A DNA stretch of 64,000 nucleotides from Acidiferrimicrobium sp. IK (GTDB lineage Bacteria > Actinomycetota > Acidimicrobiia > Acidimicrobiales > Palsa-688): positions 186,001 through 250,000 of the forward strand of contig NZ_JAIMCB010000007.1 of the NCBI RefSeq assembly GCF_025499425.1, given 5' to 3'. The translations under genes and the position numbers were made by a program. Shown here piece after piece: positions 40,662 through 49,303 of this stretch. Each line of letters opens with the position of its first letter. Within the stretch, counting starts at the first letter, position 1. The notes beneath the pieces were generated by a model. It was not told the DNA's origin and searched no databases. It was given only the letters and a program-made list of their open reading frames with translations.

Positions 40662-41607
40662 GACTGCGATCCGACACCCAAGGGGTGGGCGGGGCCTCGA
40701 TCAGGCGGGCCAGGTTGAGCAGGACCGAGTCGTAGTTGACCCGCCACCCGGCCCACGCCTTCCACGCCGCGTCCCGGTCCGCGACGATGGTCATGCCAGC
40801 AGCGGCCATCTCGTCGAGGACCTCCTCGAACTCGGCCCGGCTGACGCTGATCGGCTCGTCGGGGGCCGGGTCGGGGTCGTAGGTCAGCCCCGAGATGTCC
40901 GCCAGGCGGCGCAAGGTGAGGAACCCGGCCCGGAGGGCCAGCTGGGCGTCGGGGTCCTTCGGATGCTCGATCGCGGCCACCCAGAAGGCCGCGGTGTCGA
41001 GCACGACGCCGCTCGCGGTCAGCCACGACTGCTGCGCCTGGGGGGACCGGAAGAACATGAGGATCGGGAACGTGGAGTGGGTCTCCTCGACGTCGATGAA
41101 CCACTGCTCCCAGGTCCGCCACAGCTCCGACAGGCGGATGCCGACCTCGTTGATGCGGTGGAAGCGGATGAGCATCGTCGCGGCGCGCGGGGGCGTGCCG
41201 GCGCGCACACCGAGGAGGCCGACGCCGTTTTCCCGGCGGGAGAACGCCCCGTAGATGCTCGGCAGGTAGGTGATCAGCAGGGTGATGATCAGCAAGCCCA
41301 GACCGGCCTCGGTGTAGGTGACCAGCGCCGCGGCCCCGTGCGCGGTGGTGGTAGTCCCGAGCGTCGTGATCGACGAGCCCGACAGCTCCACCGCCTTGAC
41401 GGGGGAGTCGGTGGCGATCCCCAGGTAGATGAGGAGGTAGGCGCCGAGGACCAGCGCCAACCACGACAGCAGCAGGGTGAGCAGCGACACCGGGCCGAGC
41501 ATGGCCATGACCCGGTCCCGGCCCTCGAAGGTGTCGTAGTGGTTGGCCAGGTTGCGGAACACCCAGCGCGTGGAGCGGGTCACCGACCGGTTGAGGGGGT
41601 CGGACAC
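40594..41607 (-). CDS. Two-helix potassium-channel-like membrane protein (start uncertain)
   Basis: This 337-residue protein from the GTG at 41607 has two strong hydrophobic segments (LTLLLSWLALVLGAYLLIYL and GLGLLIITLLITYLPS) flanking a pore-like SGSSITTLGTT, and a large soluble C-terminal domain. The pattern is that of actinobacterial two-TM channel proteins, but no TVGYG-type selectivity filter is present. The frame stays open upstream to 41709 and encodes another hydrophobic helix (HALLILAGAAVILITLW), which would need a CTG start at 41706. The true N-terminus may thus be longer. It lies directly after the helicase gene. Confidence 0.7.
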   Translation of the reverse strand: MSDPLNRSVTRSTRWVFRNLANHYDTFEGRDRVMAMLGPVSLLTLLLSWLALVLGAYLLIYLGIATDSPVKAVELSGSSITTLGTTTTAHGAAALVTYTEAGLGLLIITLLITYLPSIYGAFSRRENGVGLLGVRAGTPPRAATMLIRFHRINEVGIRLSELWRTWEQWFIDVEETHSTFPILMFFRSPQAQQSWLTASGVVLDTAAFWVAAIEHPKDPDAQLALRAGFLTLRRLADISGLTYDPDPAPDEPISVSRAEFEEVLDEMAAAGMTIVADRDAAWKAWAGWRVNYDSVLLNLARLIEAPPTPWVSDRSPMRRPVPTSRSGRPRWPAGAKH

Positions 41608-41709
41608 GCCGCGGGGCAGGATCGTGGCGCGGATCGCGGACCACAGCGTGATGAGGATGACGGCGGCGCCCGCCAGGATCAGGAGGGCGTGCTCTAGGGT
41701 GCGCAGGAG

Positions 41710-42924
41710 CTAGGCCACCGACGCGATGGCCGGGTCCCAGCCGGCGAGGTCGGCCAGGCGGGCGTCGTTGGAGAAGATCTCGACGACGGGCTGGTCGACG
41801 CCGAGGCGCTTCTTGACCTTCTCGACCTCCATCTGCTCGTTCCAGAGCAGGAGGGTCACCGCGACACCCTTGCGCCCGGCTCGGGCGGTGCGGCCGCTGC
41901 GGTGAAGGTAGGCCTTGGCGTCCTCCGCTGGGTCGTAGTGGACGACGACGTCGATGCCGTCGACGTCGATGCCGCGGGCGGCGACGTCGGTGGCCACCAG
42001 CACCGGCAGCTTGCCGTCGGCGAACTGCTTGAGGGCTCGTTCCCGCACCTGCTGGCGCAGGTCGCCGTGGATGGCCCGGGCGTCGACGCCCTCCTTGCGC
42101 AGCGACTCGGTCAGCTTGTCAGCGCCGCGCTTGGTTCGCGAGAAGACGATGACCCGGCTGGCGTTGCGGGCGATCGACGCCACCACCTTGACCTTGTCCA
42201 TCTGGTGGACCAGCAGGAACCGATGGGACATGGCGGTGACCGTCGGCTGCTCGGAGATGACCTCGTGGCGGACCGGGTCGGTCATCTCGTAGCGGACCAG
42301 GCGGTCCACGTCGCCGTCCAAGGTGGCGGAGAACAGCATCGTCTGGTGGGGGTGCGTCAGGTGGCGCAGCAGCCACTCCACCTGGGGCATGAACCCCATA
42401 TCAGCCATCCGGTCGGCCTCGTCGAGGACCAGCACCTCGATGCCGGCAAGGCTGACGTCGTCGCGCTGGCGCAGGTCGATGAGCCGCCCGGGGGTGGCGA
42501 TGATGATGTCGGCCCCGCCGCGCAGCGCGGCGATCTGGGCGTCCATGCCGGTGCCCCCGTAGCACGCCACCAGGGTGAGGCCGACAGAAGCGGCCAGCGG
42601 CTCGAGGACGTCGGCCACCTGCTTGGCCAGCTCACGGGTCGGTACCAGCGCCAACGCCCGGGGGAGGCGACCAGCGGCCGGCGGAGCCGGGTCGCTGCTC
42701 AGCCGGGCCAGCATCGGCAGCCCGAAGGCCAGGGTCTTGCCCGACCCGGTCTTGGCCTTGCCGCACACGTCGCGGCCTTGCGACGCGTCGGCGATGGTGA
42801 GCGCCTGGATCGGGAACGCCTCGGTGATCCCGCCTTCGGCGAGCGCCGCGACGAGCGGGGAGGGGACGCCGAGGGCGGCGAAGGTGACAGGACCGGAGGC
42901 GGCCCCAGATGGGATAGAAGACAA
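41710..42924 (-). CDS. DEAD-box RNA helicase
   Basis: This 404-residue ATP-dependent RNA helicase has two RecA-like domains. Motifs: Q motif (FPIQALTI), I AKTGSGKT, Ia PTRELAKQV, Ib TPGRLIDL, II DEAD, III SAT, V DVAARGIDV, VI HRSGRTARAG. I start it at the TTG at 42924 because AGGAG lies 5 bases upstream and conservation begins there. Longer in-frame starts reach 43155. A leader of ~180 bases carries a 6-bp GC hairpin (42967-42983), as expected for RNA-structure-controlled helicase genes. Confidence 0.9.
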   Translation of the reverse strand: MSSIPSGAASGPVTFAALGVPSPLVAALAEGGITEAFPIQALTIADASQGRDVCGKAKTGSGKTLAFGLPMLARLSSDPAPPAAGRLPRALALVPTRELAKQVADVLEPLAASVGLTLVACYGGTGMDAQIAALRGGADIIIATPGRLIDLRQRDDVSLAGIEVLVLDEADRMADMGFMPQVEWLLRHLTHPHQTMLFSATLDGDVDRLVRYEMTDPVRHEVISEQPTVTAMSHRFLLVHQMDKVKVVASIARNASRVIVFSRTKRGADKLTESLRKEGVDARAIHGDLRQQVRERALKQFADGKLPVLVATDVAARGIDVDGIDVVVHYDPAEDAKAYLHRSGRTARAGRKGVAVTLLLWNEQMEVEKVKKRLGVDQPVVEIFSNDARLADLAGWDPAIASVA

Positions 42925-43178
42925 ACGGGCTCCTGGGTAGACGGGTCGACGCACGGCACCCGGTGGCCCGGCGTCGTGCCGGGTTGCGTACCGTGGGTGG
43001 CCCGCCGAGCGGACGCCTGCAGGCCGTGGTCGAAGCCCGTGGCGACCCGCACCTGTGCAGACCTGCGCACATCGCAGTCCGTGAAGGGCCTTGACCTGTT
43101 TCGATGATAGCTCATGGCTGGTGGTTCCGGCGCGGTGGCCGGCCGGGCCGGTCACCGCCTGCCGATAGCCTCCCGGAG
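42925..43178. promoter_or_regulatory. Divergent region with a probable helicase 5' leader
   Basis: TATCAT (minus strand, 43104-43109) is a plausible -10 for the helicase gene, implying a ~175-base untranslated leader. A CCCGGC/GCCGGG hairpin sits at 42967-42983, with wider CACGG/CCGTG pairing around it. On the plus strand TAGCCT at 43166-43171 serves xseA. Confidence 0.5.
43166..43171 (+). promoter_or_regulatory. Putative -10 element (TAGCCT) for xseA
   Basis: TAGCCT ends 7 bases before the GTG at 43179. Confidence 0.45.
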
Positions 43179-44438
43179 GTGACCTTGCCGCTGTTCGACG
43201 ACGACGTCGCCCGCCAGCCCCGGCGGGTCACGCTGGTGCGCCTCGCCGGCGAGGTGGCCCGCGCTGTCGGTGCCGTCGGGCGGATCAGCGTCGAGGGCGA
43301 GGTCCACCGTGTCACCGTCGGCCGTACCGGCGCCCGCTACTTCACCCTCCGGGATCGAGCCGCCCAGGTGTCGGTGCGGGTGCCTCGCGCCGCGGGCCGG
43401 GTCCGGATCGTCGACGGGGAGCGGGTCGCGGTCGTCGGGGCGCTGGAGTGGAGCCCCGACCGCGGTCAGGTCAGCCTGGTCGCCGAGGACGTCAGCCCGG
43501 TCGGGGAGGGAGCCATCGCGGCCCTGGTCGCCGAGGTGCGCGGCCGTCTCGGGGCCCGCGGTCTCCTCGACCGGCCCCGGCGGCGGGTGCCGGTCCTGCC
43601 CACCCGGATCGGGGTCGTGTGCGGCGCCGACGCCGCGGTGATCAAAGACATCGAGTCGGTCGTCGCCGCCCGGTTCCCGGGCTACCCCCTGCACCTGGAG
43701 ACGACGACGGTGTCGGGGCCGGGAGCCGCCGCGTCGATCGTGGAGTCCCTGGGAAGGGTGGTGCGGGCGCCGGGCGTGGAGGTGGTGATCGTCGCCCGGG
43801 GCGGCGGCGACGCCACCGCCCTCCTGCCGTGGAGCAGCGAGGAGGTGTGCATGGCCGTCGCGTCGTGCCCGGTTCCGGTCGTGTCGGCCATCGGCCACGA
43901 CGGCGACCGGCCGCTTTGCGACGAGGTGGCCGACCTGCGCTGCGGCACTCCCTCCATCGCCGCCGCGGCCGTGGTCCCCGACCGCGCCGCGCTGACCGGA
44001 CGATGCGACGGCGTGCTGGCCAGGGCGGCCGACGCGGCCAGGGCCCGCTGCGAGCGGGCCGCCCGCCGCCATGACGCGCTCGACCCCGCCGGCGCGCTGC
44101 GGGCCGGGACGGACCGGGCGGCCACCCGCCTGGCCCGAGCCGGTGACCGCCTGGCGTGGACCCACCCCAACGACCGTCTGGCCGCCGCCAGGGCCCGCAT
44201 CGCCTCCCAGCCGTGGCGGCGCGGCGCCTGGGAGCAGCTGGCCCGAGCTGGGGGGCGCCTGGACGCCGACGCCCGCCACCTGCGGGCCCTCGCCCCGGCC
44301 CGGGTCCTGGAGCGGGGGTACGCGGTTGTGCGCGCCGAGGACGGCCGGGTCGTGCGGCACCGGGCTCAGGTCTCGCCCGGGGACGTGGTGGCGGTAGCCG
44401 TCAGCGACGGTGAGTTTCAGGCCCGGGTCCAGCCGTGA
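43179..44438 (+). CDS. xseA: Exodeoxyribonuclease VII large subunit
   Basis: This 419-residue catalytic subunit degrades single-stranded DNA. The N-terminal OB-fold domain (about 10-100: ISVEGEVHRVTVGRTGARYFTLRD) is followed by the nuclease domain with LPTRIGVVCG, VIVARGGGDATALLPWSSEEV and VSAIGHDGDRPLCDEVADLR. The C-terminus has the ARVLERGYAVVR turn. Start: the GTG at 43179 is 7 bases after TAGCCT. A TTG at 43185 with GGAGG 5 bases upstream is the alternative. xseB follows. Confidence 0.92.
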   Translation: MTLPLFDDDVARQPRRVTLVRLAGEVARAVGAVGRISVEGEVHRVTVGRTGARYFTLRDRAAQVSVRVPRAAGRVRIVDGERVAVVGALEWSPDRGQVSLVAEDVSPVGEGAIAALVAEVRGRLGARGLLDRPRRRVPVLPTRIGVVCGADAAVIKDIESVVAARFPGYPLHLETTTVSGPGAAASIVESLGRVVRAPGVEVVIVARGGGDATALLPWSSEEVCMAVASCPVPVVSAIGHDGDRPLCDEVADLRCGTPSIAAAAVVPDRAALTGRCDGVLARAADAARARCERAARRHDALDPAGALRAGTDRAATRLARAGDRLAWTHPNDRLAAARARIASQPWRRGAWEQLARAGGRLDADARHLRALAPARVLERGYAVVRAEDGRVVRHRAQVSPGDVVAVAVSDGEFQARVQP

Positions 44439-44523
44439 CCGGGCCTGGTGCGACCGGGCCTGGTGTGACCGGGCCGACGGCCTGCGGGGCGATGGGCCCG
44501 CTACGACGAATGGGTGATCTGCG

Positions 44524-44787
44524 ATGGGCGAAGTGACAGCGAAGGACGACGCCGCGGGCGGCGCGGACGACGAGCGGAGCTTCGAGGAGCTGGTCGAGGA
44601 GCTGGAAACGGTGACCGAGCAGCTGGCCGGCGGCCAGATCGGCATCGAGCAGGCCGCCGACCTCTACGAGCGGGCCGAGCTGCTGCACCGCCTGGCCCGA
44701 GCCCGCCTCGACGCGGTGCAGGCCCGAGTCGACAAGCTGGCCGGGGACCCGGCGGGCGCCGAAGACGGGAGCGACGCGTCGCGGTGA
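44524..44787 (+). CDS. xseB: Exodeoxyribonuclease VII small subunit
   Basis: This 87-residue helical-hairpin protein has SFEELVEELETVTEQLAGGQ and LYERAELLHRLARARLDAV, the family signature. It is 85 bases after xseA and overlaps the rhodanese gene by 4 bases. It starts at the ATG at 44524. The 85-bp gap contains the GACCGGGCCTG motif repeated two to three times, a minor direct repeat. Confidence 0.92.
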   Translation: MGEVTAKDDAAGGADDERSFEELVEELETVTEQLAGGQIGIEQAADLYERAELLHRLARARLDAVQARVDKLAGDPAGAEDGSDASR

Positions 44788-45224
44788 CCGGCGTCGAGCG
44801 CAGCAGCGTCGGGGCCATGCTGGAGCAGGCCCGGCGCGCTCTGCGGCGGGTCGGGCCGGAGGCCGCCGCCGCGCTGGTGGCCGCCGGCGCGGTGCTCGTC
44901 GACATCCGCCCCGTTGACTACCGCCGCGACGAGGGCGTCATACCCGGGGCGTGGATCCTCGAGCGCAACGTCCTCGAATGGCGTCTCGACCCGGCCAGCC
45001 CCGACCGCCTCCCCGCAGTCGGCGAAGACATCTACGACCGTCCGGTGATCGTCGTGTGCAACGAGGGTTACGCGTCGAGCCTGGCGGCCGCCAGCCTCCG
45101 CCAGCTCGGCTTGGCGCAGGCCACCGACCTCGACGGCGGGTTCAGGGCTTGGGCCGCCGCCGGCCTTCCCGTGGCGCCCGGGCCGGGAGCGCCGAGCGAT
45201 GCCCGCGCCGACCAGACGGGCTGA
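44784..45224 (+). CDS. Rhodanese-domain protein
   Basis: This 146-residue single-domain sulfurtransferase has the AGAVLVDIRPVDYRRDEGVIPGA opening, the active-site loop CNEGYAS with catalytic Cys (about residue 92), and the DLDGGFRAWAAAGLPV end. The GTG at 44784 overlaps the xseB stop (GTGA). A role with exonuclease VII is not known, so the coupling may only be economical. Confidence 0.9.
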   Translation: MTGVERSSVGAMLEQARRALRRVGPEAAAALVAAGAVLVDIRPVDYRRDEGVIPGAWILERNVLEWRLDPASPDRLPAVGEDIYDRPVIVVCNEGYASSLAAASLRQLGLAQATDLDGGFRAWAAAGLPVAPGPGAPSDARADQTG

Positions 45225-45312
45225 GCCTTCGCGTCAGGCGCTGCGTCCGGCCGTCATCGCTTCGTCCGGCCGTCACCGGCGGACCGCCCAACGACCGTCG
45301 GGCGGCGGGCGC

Positions 45313-46575
45313 TTAGGCGGAAGCGGGCCCGGGCCACTCCAGCGACCAGCACCGGTCCGCCAAGGTGCCGGGCGCCCACCGTCCCCACTGCCCTCCTAGA
45401 GCCCTCGACGTGGCCTCTGTCCAAGCGATGGCCGGCGGGTCTTGCACCCTGCGGGCGGTCTGCACCAAGCCCCCCTCGAACACCCGGTAGCCGACCCACT
45501 GGCCCGGATGGTCCTTCGTCGACGCGGTTTCGGCGCAGGTGATTCCCCACCCGGTGCGAACCCGGTTGCGGTGGGTGTGCCCGGACACGACGACCGAGCA
45601 GGGGTTGGCGGCCGCCAAGCGCCGCAGGAGCCTTCCCGACTGGGCCCGGTAGATGCCCGGCGGGTAGCGGAGCGTGGCGACACCGGTGGCCGGCGGGTGG
45701 TGCACGACCAGCATGCACGCCCCGGCGGCGGAACCGGCCAGACGGGCTATCCGGTCCGACTGGTCATCGAGGATCTGCCCCCAGCGGTCGCCGGGACCCG
45801 GCGTGTGACCAAAGACCAGGCGCAGGCCCGGCAGGTCGCGGGAGCGGACCACCGGCCTGGCGTCGATGCCGTACTCAGCCAGGTACGCCGCGGCGTCGAT
45901 CCCGTTGCGCACGTCGTGGTTGCCGAGCACCACGTCGGCAGGCACCCCCGACGACTGCAGCAGCCGACCGACGGCGCGAAGCTCCGCCGGCTCCGAGTCA
46001 CGGGTCAGGTCCCCTTTGACCACCAGGTGGGTCGCGCCCCACTCCAGCGCCTCGCGCACCGCCGCCCGGGCGCAGCGCAGCGGGTAGGGAGCGCTCCCGG
46101 CAGGAAGCGGGTGACGGTCCTCGAAGGGGCGTCCCACCCCGAAGCGCCGCTCGCCGATGTGGATGTCATTGAGCGTGGCGAAGCGGTGAAGCAGCGCGCC
46201 GGGCGGCCGGTGCAGCGTCCTTGCAGACCCGACCACGCGCCGAGCGCCGCCATCGGGCTCGATCCACACCTGATATTCGGTGTCCGGCTCGAGGCCGTCG
46301 AGCACCACCGCCGCCGGTCCCCGCTGGTGGCGGTCGAGGGGCCAGGTGCGCCGCGCGTGGCGCAGCAGATCAGCTGACGGCGTGGTGTGCACCTCGGCGC
46401 GCGCCGGGCCGGCCCCGACCACCAGATGGGCGGCGTCGCCGCCGCGCCACGCCACCTGGATCGACTCGTCGTCGACCGAGAAGACATGAGCGCCGCTCAC
46501 CCCGACGGCCCCGACGTCGTCGCGCTGCGTCGCCGCCGACGGGGCGGGGGCAGCGAGCAGGCCGGGGGTGGGCAT
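45313..46575 (-). CDS. Metallophosphoesterase with N-terminal fibronectin/PapD-like domain
   Basis: In this 420-residue protein, residues ~20-130 form a beta-sandwich-like region (YQVWIEPDGGARRVVGSARTL). A calcineurin-like phosphoesterase domain follows with ATLNDIHIG (D-x-H), KGDLTRD (GD), LGNHDVRNG (GNHD), VVHHPP and SGHTHRN (GHxH). All dinuclear metal motifs are intact. The ATG at 46575 is one possible start; a GTG at 46623, 16 bases after pepN, is the other. It lacks an obvious signal peptide. The substrate is unknown; nucleotides or phospholipid head groups are typical. Confidence 0.85.
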   Translation of the reverse strand: MPTPGLLAAPAPSAATQRDDVGAVGVSGAHVFSVDDESIQVAWRGGDAAHLVVGAGPARAEVHTTPSADLLRHARRTWPLDRHQRGPAAVVLDGLEPDTEYQVWIEPDGGARRVVGSARTLHRPPGALLHRFATLNDIHIGERRFGVGRPFEDRHPLPAGSAPYPLRCARAAVREALEWGATHLVVKGDLTRDSEPAELRAVGRLLQSSGVPADVVLGNHDVRNGIDAAAYLAEYGIDARPVVRSRDLPGLRLVFGHTPGPGDRWGQILDDQSDRIARLAGSAAGACMLVVHHPPATGVATLRYPPGIYRAQSGRLLRRLAAANPCSVVVSGHTHRNRVRTGWGITCAETASTKDHPGQWVGYRVFEGGLVQTARRVQDPPAIAWTEATSRALGGQWGRWAPGTLADRCWSLEWPGPASA

Positions 46576-46638
46576 CGATCCATCTTTGCGGACGGCCCCC
46601 GCCTCGGCGGATCGGCCGGTCACCGGGCGGCCGGTGGT

Positions 46639-49194
46639 TCAGCCCTCCAGCGCCGCGGCCAGGCCGGGACCGACCCGCCGGGCGAAGGCGCCGTTGACCC
46701 GCATCCGCTCGGTGAGCTGCGCGACCCGCGGGCCGCCGACGGGGACCGTCGCGCCCGACAGCCACTCCTCGACTCGGGCCGCGACGTCCGGGTCGACCAG
46801 GGCGGTGATGCCTTCGAGCAGCCGGATGAGCAGGTTGGCGGGGTAGCGGTCGAGGACGGCGTCCCAGTGCCCGGTGACCCAGTCCCACGCCCAGGCGCCG
46901 CCGGCCCGGTTGGCGAGGACCATCGGCACGACGTAGGGGGCGTCTTGGTTGCGGACCTCGTCGCTCAAGCAGAGGTCCAGGGTCCGGCGCAGCAGGGCTG
47001 GATCCGGGGTCTGGGTGAGAGCGAAGAGGTAGCGCACCTTCTCCTGCGGGTTGGTGACCGTGGTGTAGCGCTCCAGCAGCGCCTCCCACTCACCGGCGCC
47101 GCCGGCGGCCGCCACGACATTGACCACCGCCCCCCGCAGGTCCGGAGCGAGGGCGTCTCCGCCGTCGCGGTCCGAGCCGAAGCGGCGGGCCGCTTCGGCT
47201 CGCACCTCAGGGTCGGCTCCGACCGTGCCGAGCACGCCGAGCAAGCGACCGCGACAGATCGCGGCGCGGTCGGCCTCGCCGGGAGCCGCGTCCCAACCCA
47301 GTCGGGCGAACGCGGGACCGACGACCCTATGGGCGAAGGCGGCCAGCGCCGGGAGCTGAGCGTCGGTGGCGACCACCTCGAGCAGTGCCATGGGGGCCAG
47401 CGCGGCGCCCCACACGTCAGGATCGTCCTCGTCGCCGAGCGCTCCTACCAGCCTCGCCCAGTCGGCCACCGACGCCTGGCCGGCGAGGACCGCAGCCCAG
47501 GTGTCCCCGAGAAGCCCGATGCGTTCCAGCGGGGCCAACCCGGCCAGGCCAGCAGAGCTCAAGGCGGCGAGCAGGTCGGGGCTGTAGCGAACCCGGTAGA
47601 ACCCGGTGCCGCCGGCGTTGAGCACCGCCCAATCGACAGGCCCGTCGAAGCTGATCGTCGCGCTCGGCTCGTCGAGCAGGACCCGGCGGGTCTCTACCGT
47701 CCCGCCGACCGAGGCCCGCAGGCTGAGCGGAACCCCCCACAGCCCTTCGGCGGGCTCCCCGTCGTATACGAAGCGCTGCTGGGAGACCACCAAGCTGCGG
47801 CCGTCGTCGCCGGCCTTGACGCTGACCAGCGGATAGCCACCCTGGAAGATCCACGTGTCCATGGTCGCTCGAACCGGTTCGCCGGAGGCGGCCTCGATGG
47901 CGTCCCACAAGTCGGTGGTCTCGGTGTTCCCGTAGCTGTGCTGCTTGAGGTAGCGGGCGATGCCCTTGCGGAACTGCTCCTCGCCGAGGTACTGCTCGAG
48001 CATCCGCAGCACCGAGCCACCCTTCTGGTAGGTCAACACGTCGAACATGGCGTCGGCCTCGGCCGGCTCGCCCACCTCGAACTCGACCGGCCGGGTGGCC
48101 CGCAGGCCGTCGGTGACCATGGCGGCGGCCTTCCCGGCACCGAAAGCGGTCCACACATCCCACTGCGGGCGCAGCGCGTCGGTGGTCTTCAGCTCCATGA
48201 ACGTGGCGAACGCCTCGTTGAGCCAGATGCCGTTCCACCACTTCATGGTCACCAGGTCCCCGAACCACATGTGGGCGGTCTCGTGGGCGATGACCGTCGC
48301 CACCCGCTGCAGCTCCAGCTGCGACGCCCGAGCCTCGTCGAGGAGCAGAGCGGTCTCCCGGTAGGTGACGCAGCCGAGGTTCTCCATGGCCCCGAACGCG
48401 AAGTCGGGGATCGCCACATGGTCGATCTTGCTGGCCGGGTAAGGGATCTCGAAGTAGCCGGCCAGGTAGGTCAGGGCGTGCTCCGCGGCGGCGACGGCAT
48501 AAGGGGTGAGGTGACTTCGGCCGGGGGGCGCGGCGACCCGCAGCGGGACGCCTTGAACGTCGCGGGGTTCGGTGAGCTCGAACTCGCCGACGATGAACGC
48601 CACGAGATACGTCGACATCACCATCGTCTCGGCGAACCGAACCCGCCGGGTGCCGTCGCCGATCGGCTCGTCGCTCACCACGTCACCGTTGGAGATCGCG
48701 GTGAGGCCCTCCTCTACGACGAGGGTCACCGCGAACGTCGCTTTGAAGTCCGGCTCGTCCCAGCACGGGAACGCCCGGCGCGCGTCCGCCGCCTCGAACT
48801 GTGTCGTCGCCAGTGTCCGCACGGTGCCGTCGTCAGCGGTGTAAGTGGAGCGGTAGAACCCGCGCAGCTTGTCGTTGAGCACACCGGTGAACTCCAAAGC
48901 CAGCTGCCACGAGCCCGCTTCGAGCGGTGCGTCGAGGCTGATGGTCGCCCGCTCGGTCGCCTCGTCGGTGCTCACCTTGCCGGTCACCTTGCGCCCGTCC
49001 GGCCCGGTGAACGTCGCGCCCGGAATGTCGAGCTCCGCGGCGTTGAGCACCACCGTGTCGGTCGCCGCCTCCACCCGCACCTCGATGTCGACCCGGCCCT
49101 TGAACGTCGCGGCGGCCAGGTCCGGGACCAGCTCGAGGAGGTAACGCTCGGGTATGACGGTGCGGGGCAGGCGGTGGCTCGGCTGGTCTGACAA
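46639..49194 (-). CDS. pepN: Aminopeptidase N (M1 family)
   Basis: This 851-residue zinc metallopeptidase removes N-terminal residues from peptides. It has the exopeptidase motif GAMENLG (about 258-264) and the zinc site HETAHMWFGD with the second Glu 18-19 residues on (WLNEAF), then the C-terminal ERAP1-like helical domain. It is complete and of normal length. It starts at the TTG at 49194, with GAGG 7 bases upstream. It is divergent from the PfkB kinase gene. Confidence 0.95.
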   Translation of the reverse strand: MSDQPSHRLPRTVIPERYLLELVPDLAAATFKGRVDIEVRVEAATDTVVLNAAELDIPGATFTGPDGRKVTGKVSTDEATERATISLDAPLEAGSWQLALEFTGVLNDKLRGFYRSTYTADDGTVRTLATTQFEAADARRAFPCWDEPDFKATFAVTLVVEEGLTAISNGDVVSDEPIGDGTRRVRFAETMVMSTYLVAFIVGEFELTEPRDVQGVPLRVAAPPGRSHLTPYAVAAAEHALTYLAGYFEIPYPASKIDHVAIPDFAFGAMENLGCVTYRETALLLDEARASQLELQRVATVIAHETAHMWFGDLVTMKWWNGIWLNEAFATFMELKTTDALRPQWDVWTAFGAGKAAAMVTDGLRATRPVEFEVGEPAEADAMFDVLTYQKGGSVLRMLEQYLGEEQFRKGIARYLKQHSYGNTETTDLWDAIEAASGEPVRATMDTWIFQGGYPLVSVKAGDDGRSLVVSQQRFVYDGEPAEGLWGVPLSLRASVGGTVETRRVLLDEPSATISFDGPVDWAVLNAGGTGFYRVRYSPDLLAALSSAGLAGLAPLERIGLLGDTWAAVLAGQASVADWARLVGALGDEDDPDVWGAALAPMALLEVVATDAQLPALAAFAHRVVGPAFARLGWDAAPGEADRAAICRGRLLGVLGTVGADPEVRAEAARRFGSDRDGGDALAPDLRGAVVNVVAAAGGAGEWEALLERYTTVTNPQEKVRYLFALTQTPDPALLRRTLDLCLSDEVRNQDAPYVVPMVLANRAGGAWAWDWVTGHWDAVLDRYPANLLIRLLEGITALVDPDVAARVEEWLSGATVPVGGPRVAQLTERMRVNGAFARRVGPGLAAALEG

Positions 49195-49290
49195 CTACGG
49201 CCTCGATTCTCGGGCGGCTGGCACTGAAGCGAACCACCCTATGCCCGCCCACCCGGTAAGGCCGCCTCGTGAGGCCGGTCCCGACCCCAC

Positions 49291-49296
49291 TACCGT
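49291..49296 (+). promoter_or_regulatory. Putative -10 element (TACCGT), leaderless start
   Basis: TACCGT ends 7 bases before the ATG at 49304. Confidence 0.5.
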
Positions 49297-49303
49297 TTGC
49301 CCG

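Noticed and set aside
46387-49191. 934-codon open frame on the plus strand
   Set aside because: It is antisense to metallophosphoesterase and pepN, whose motifs are intact, and has no recognisable domain.
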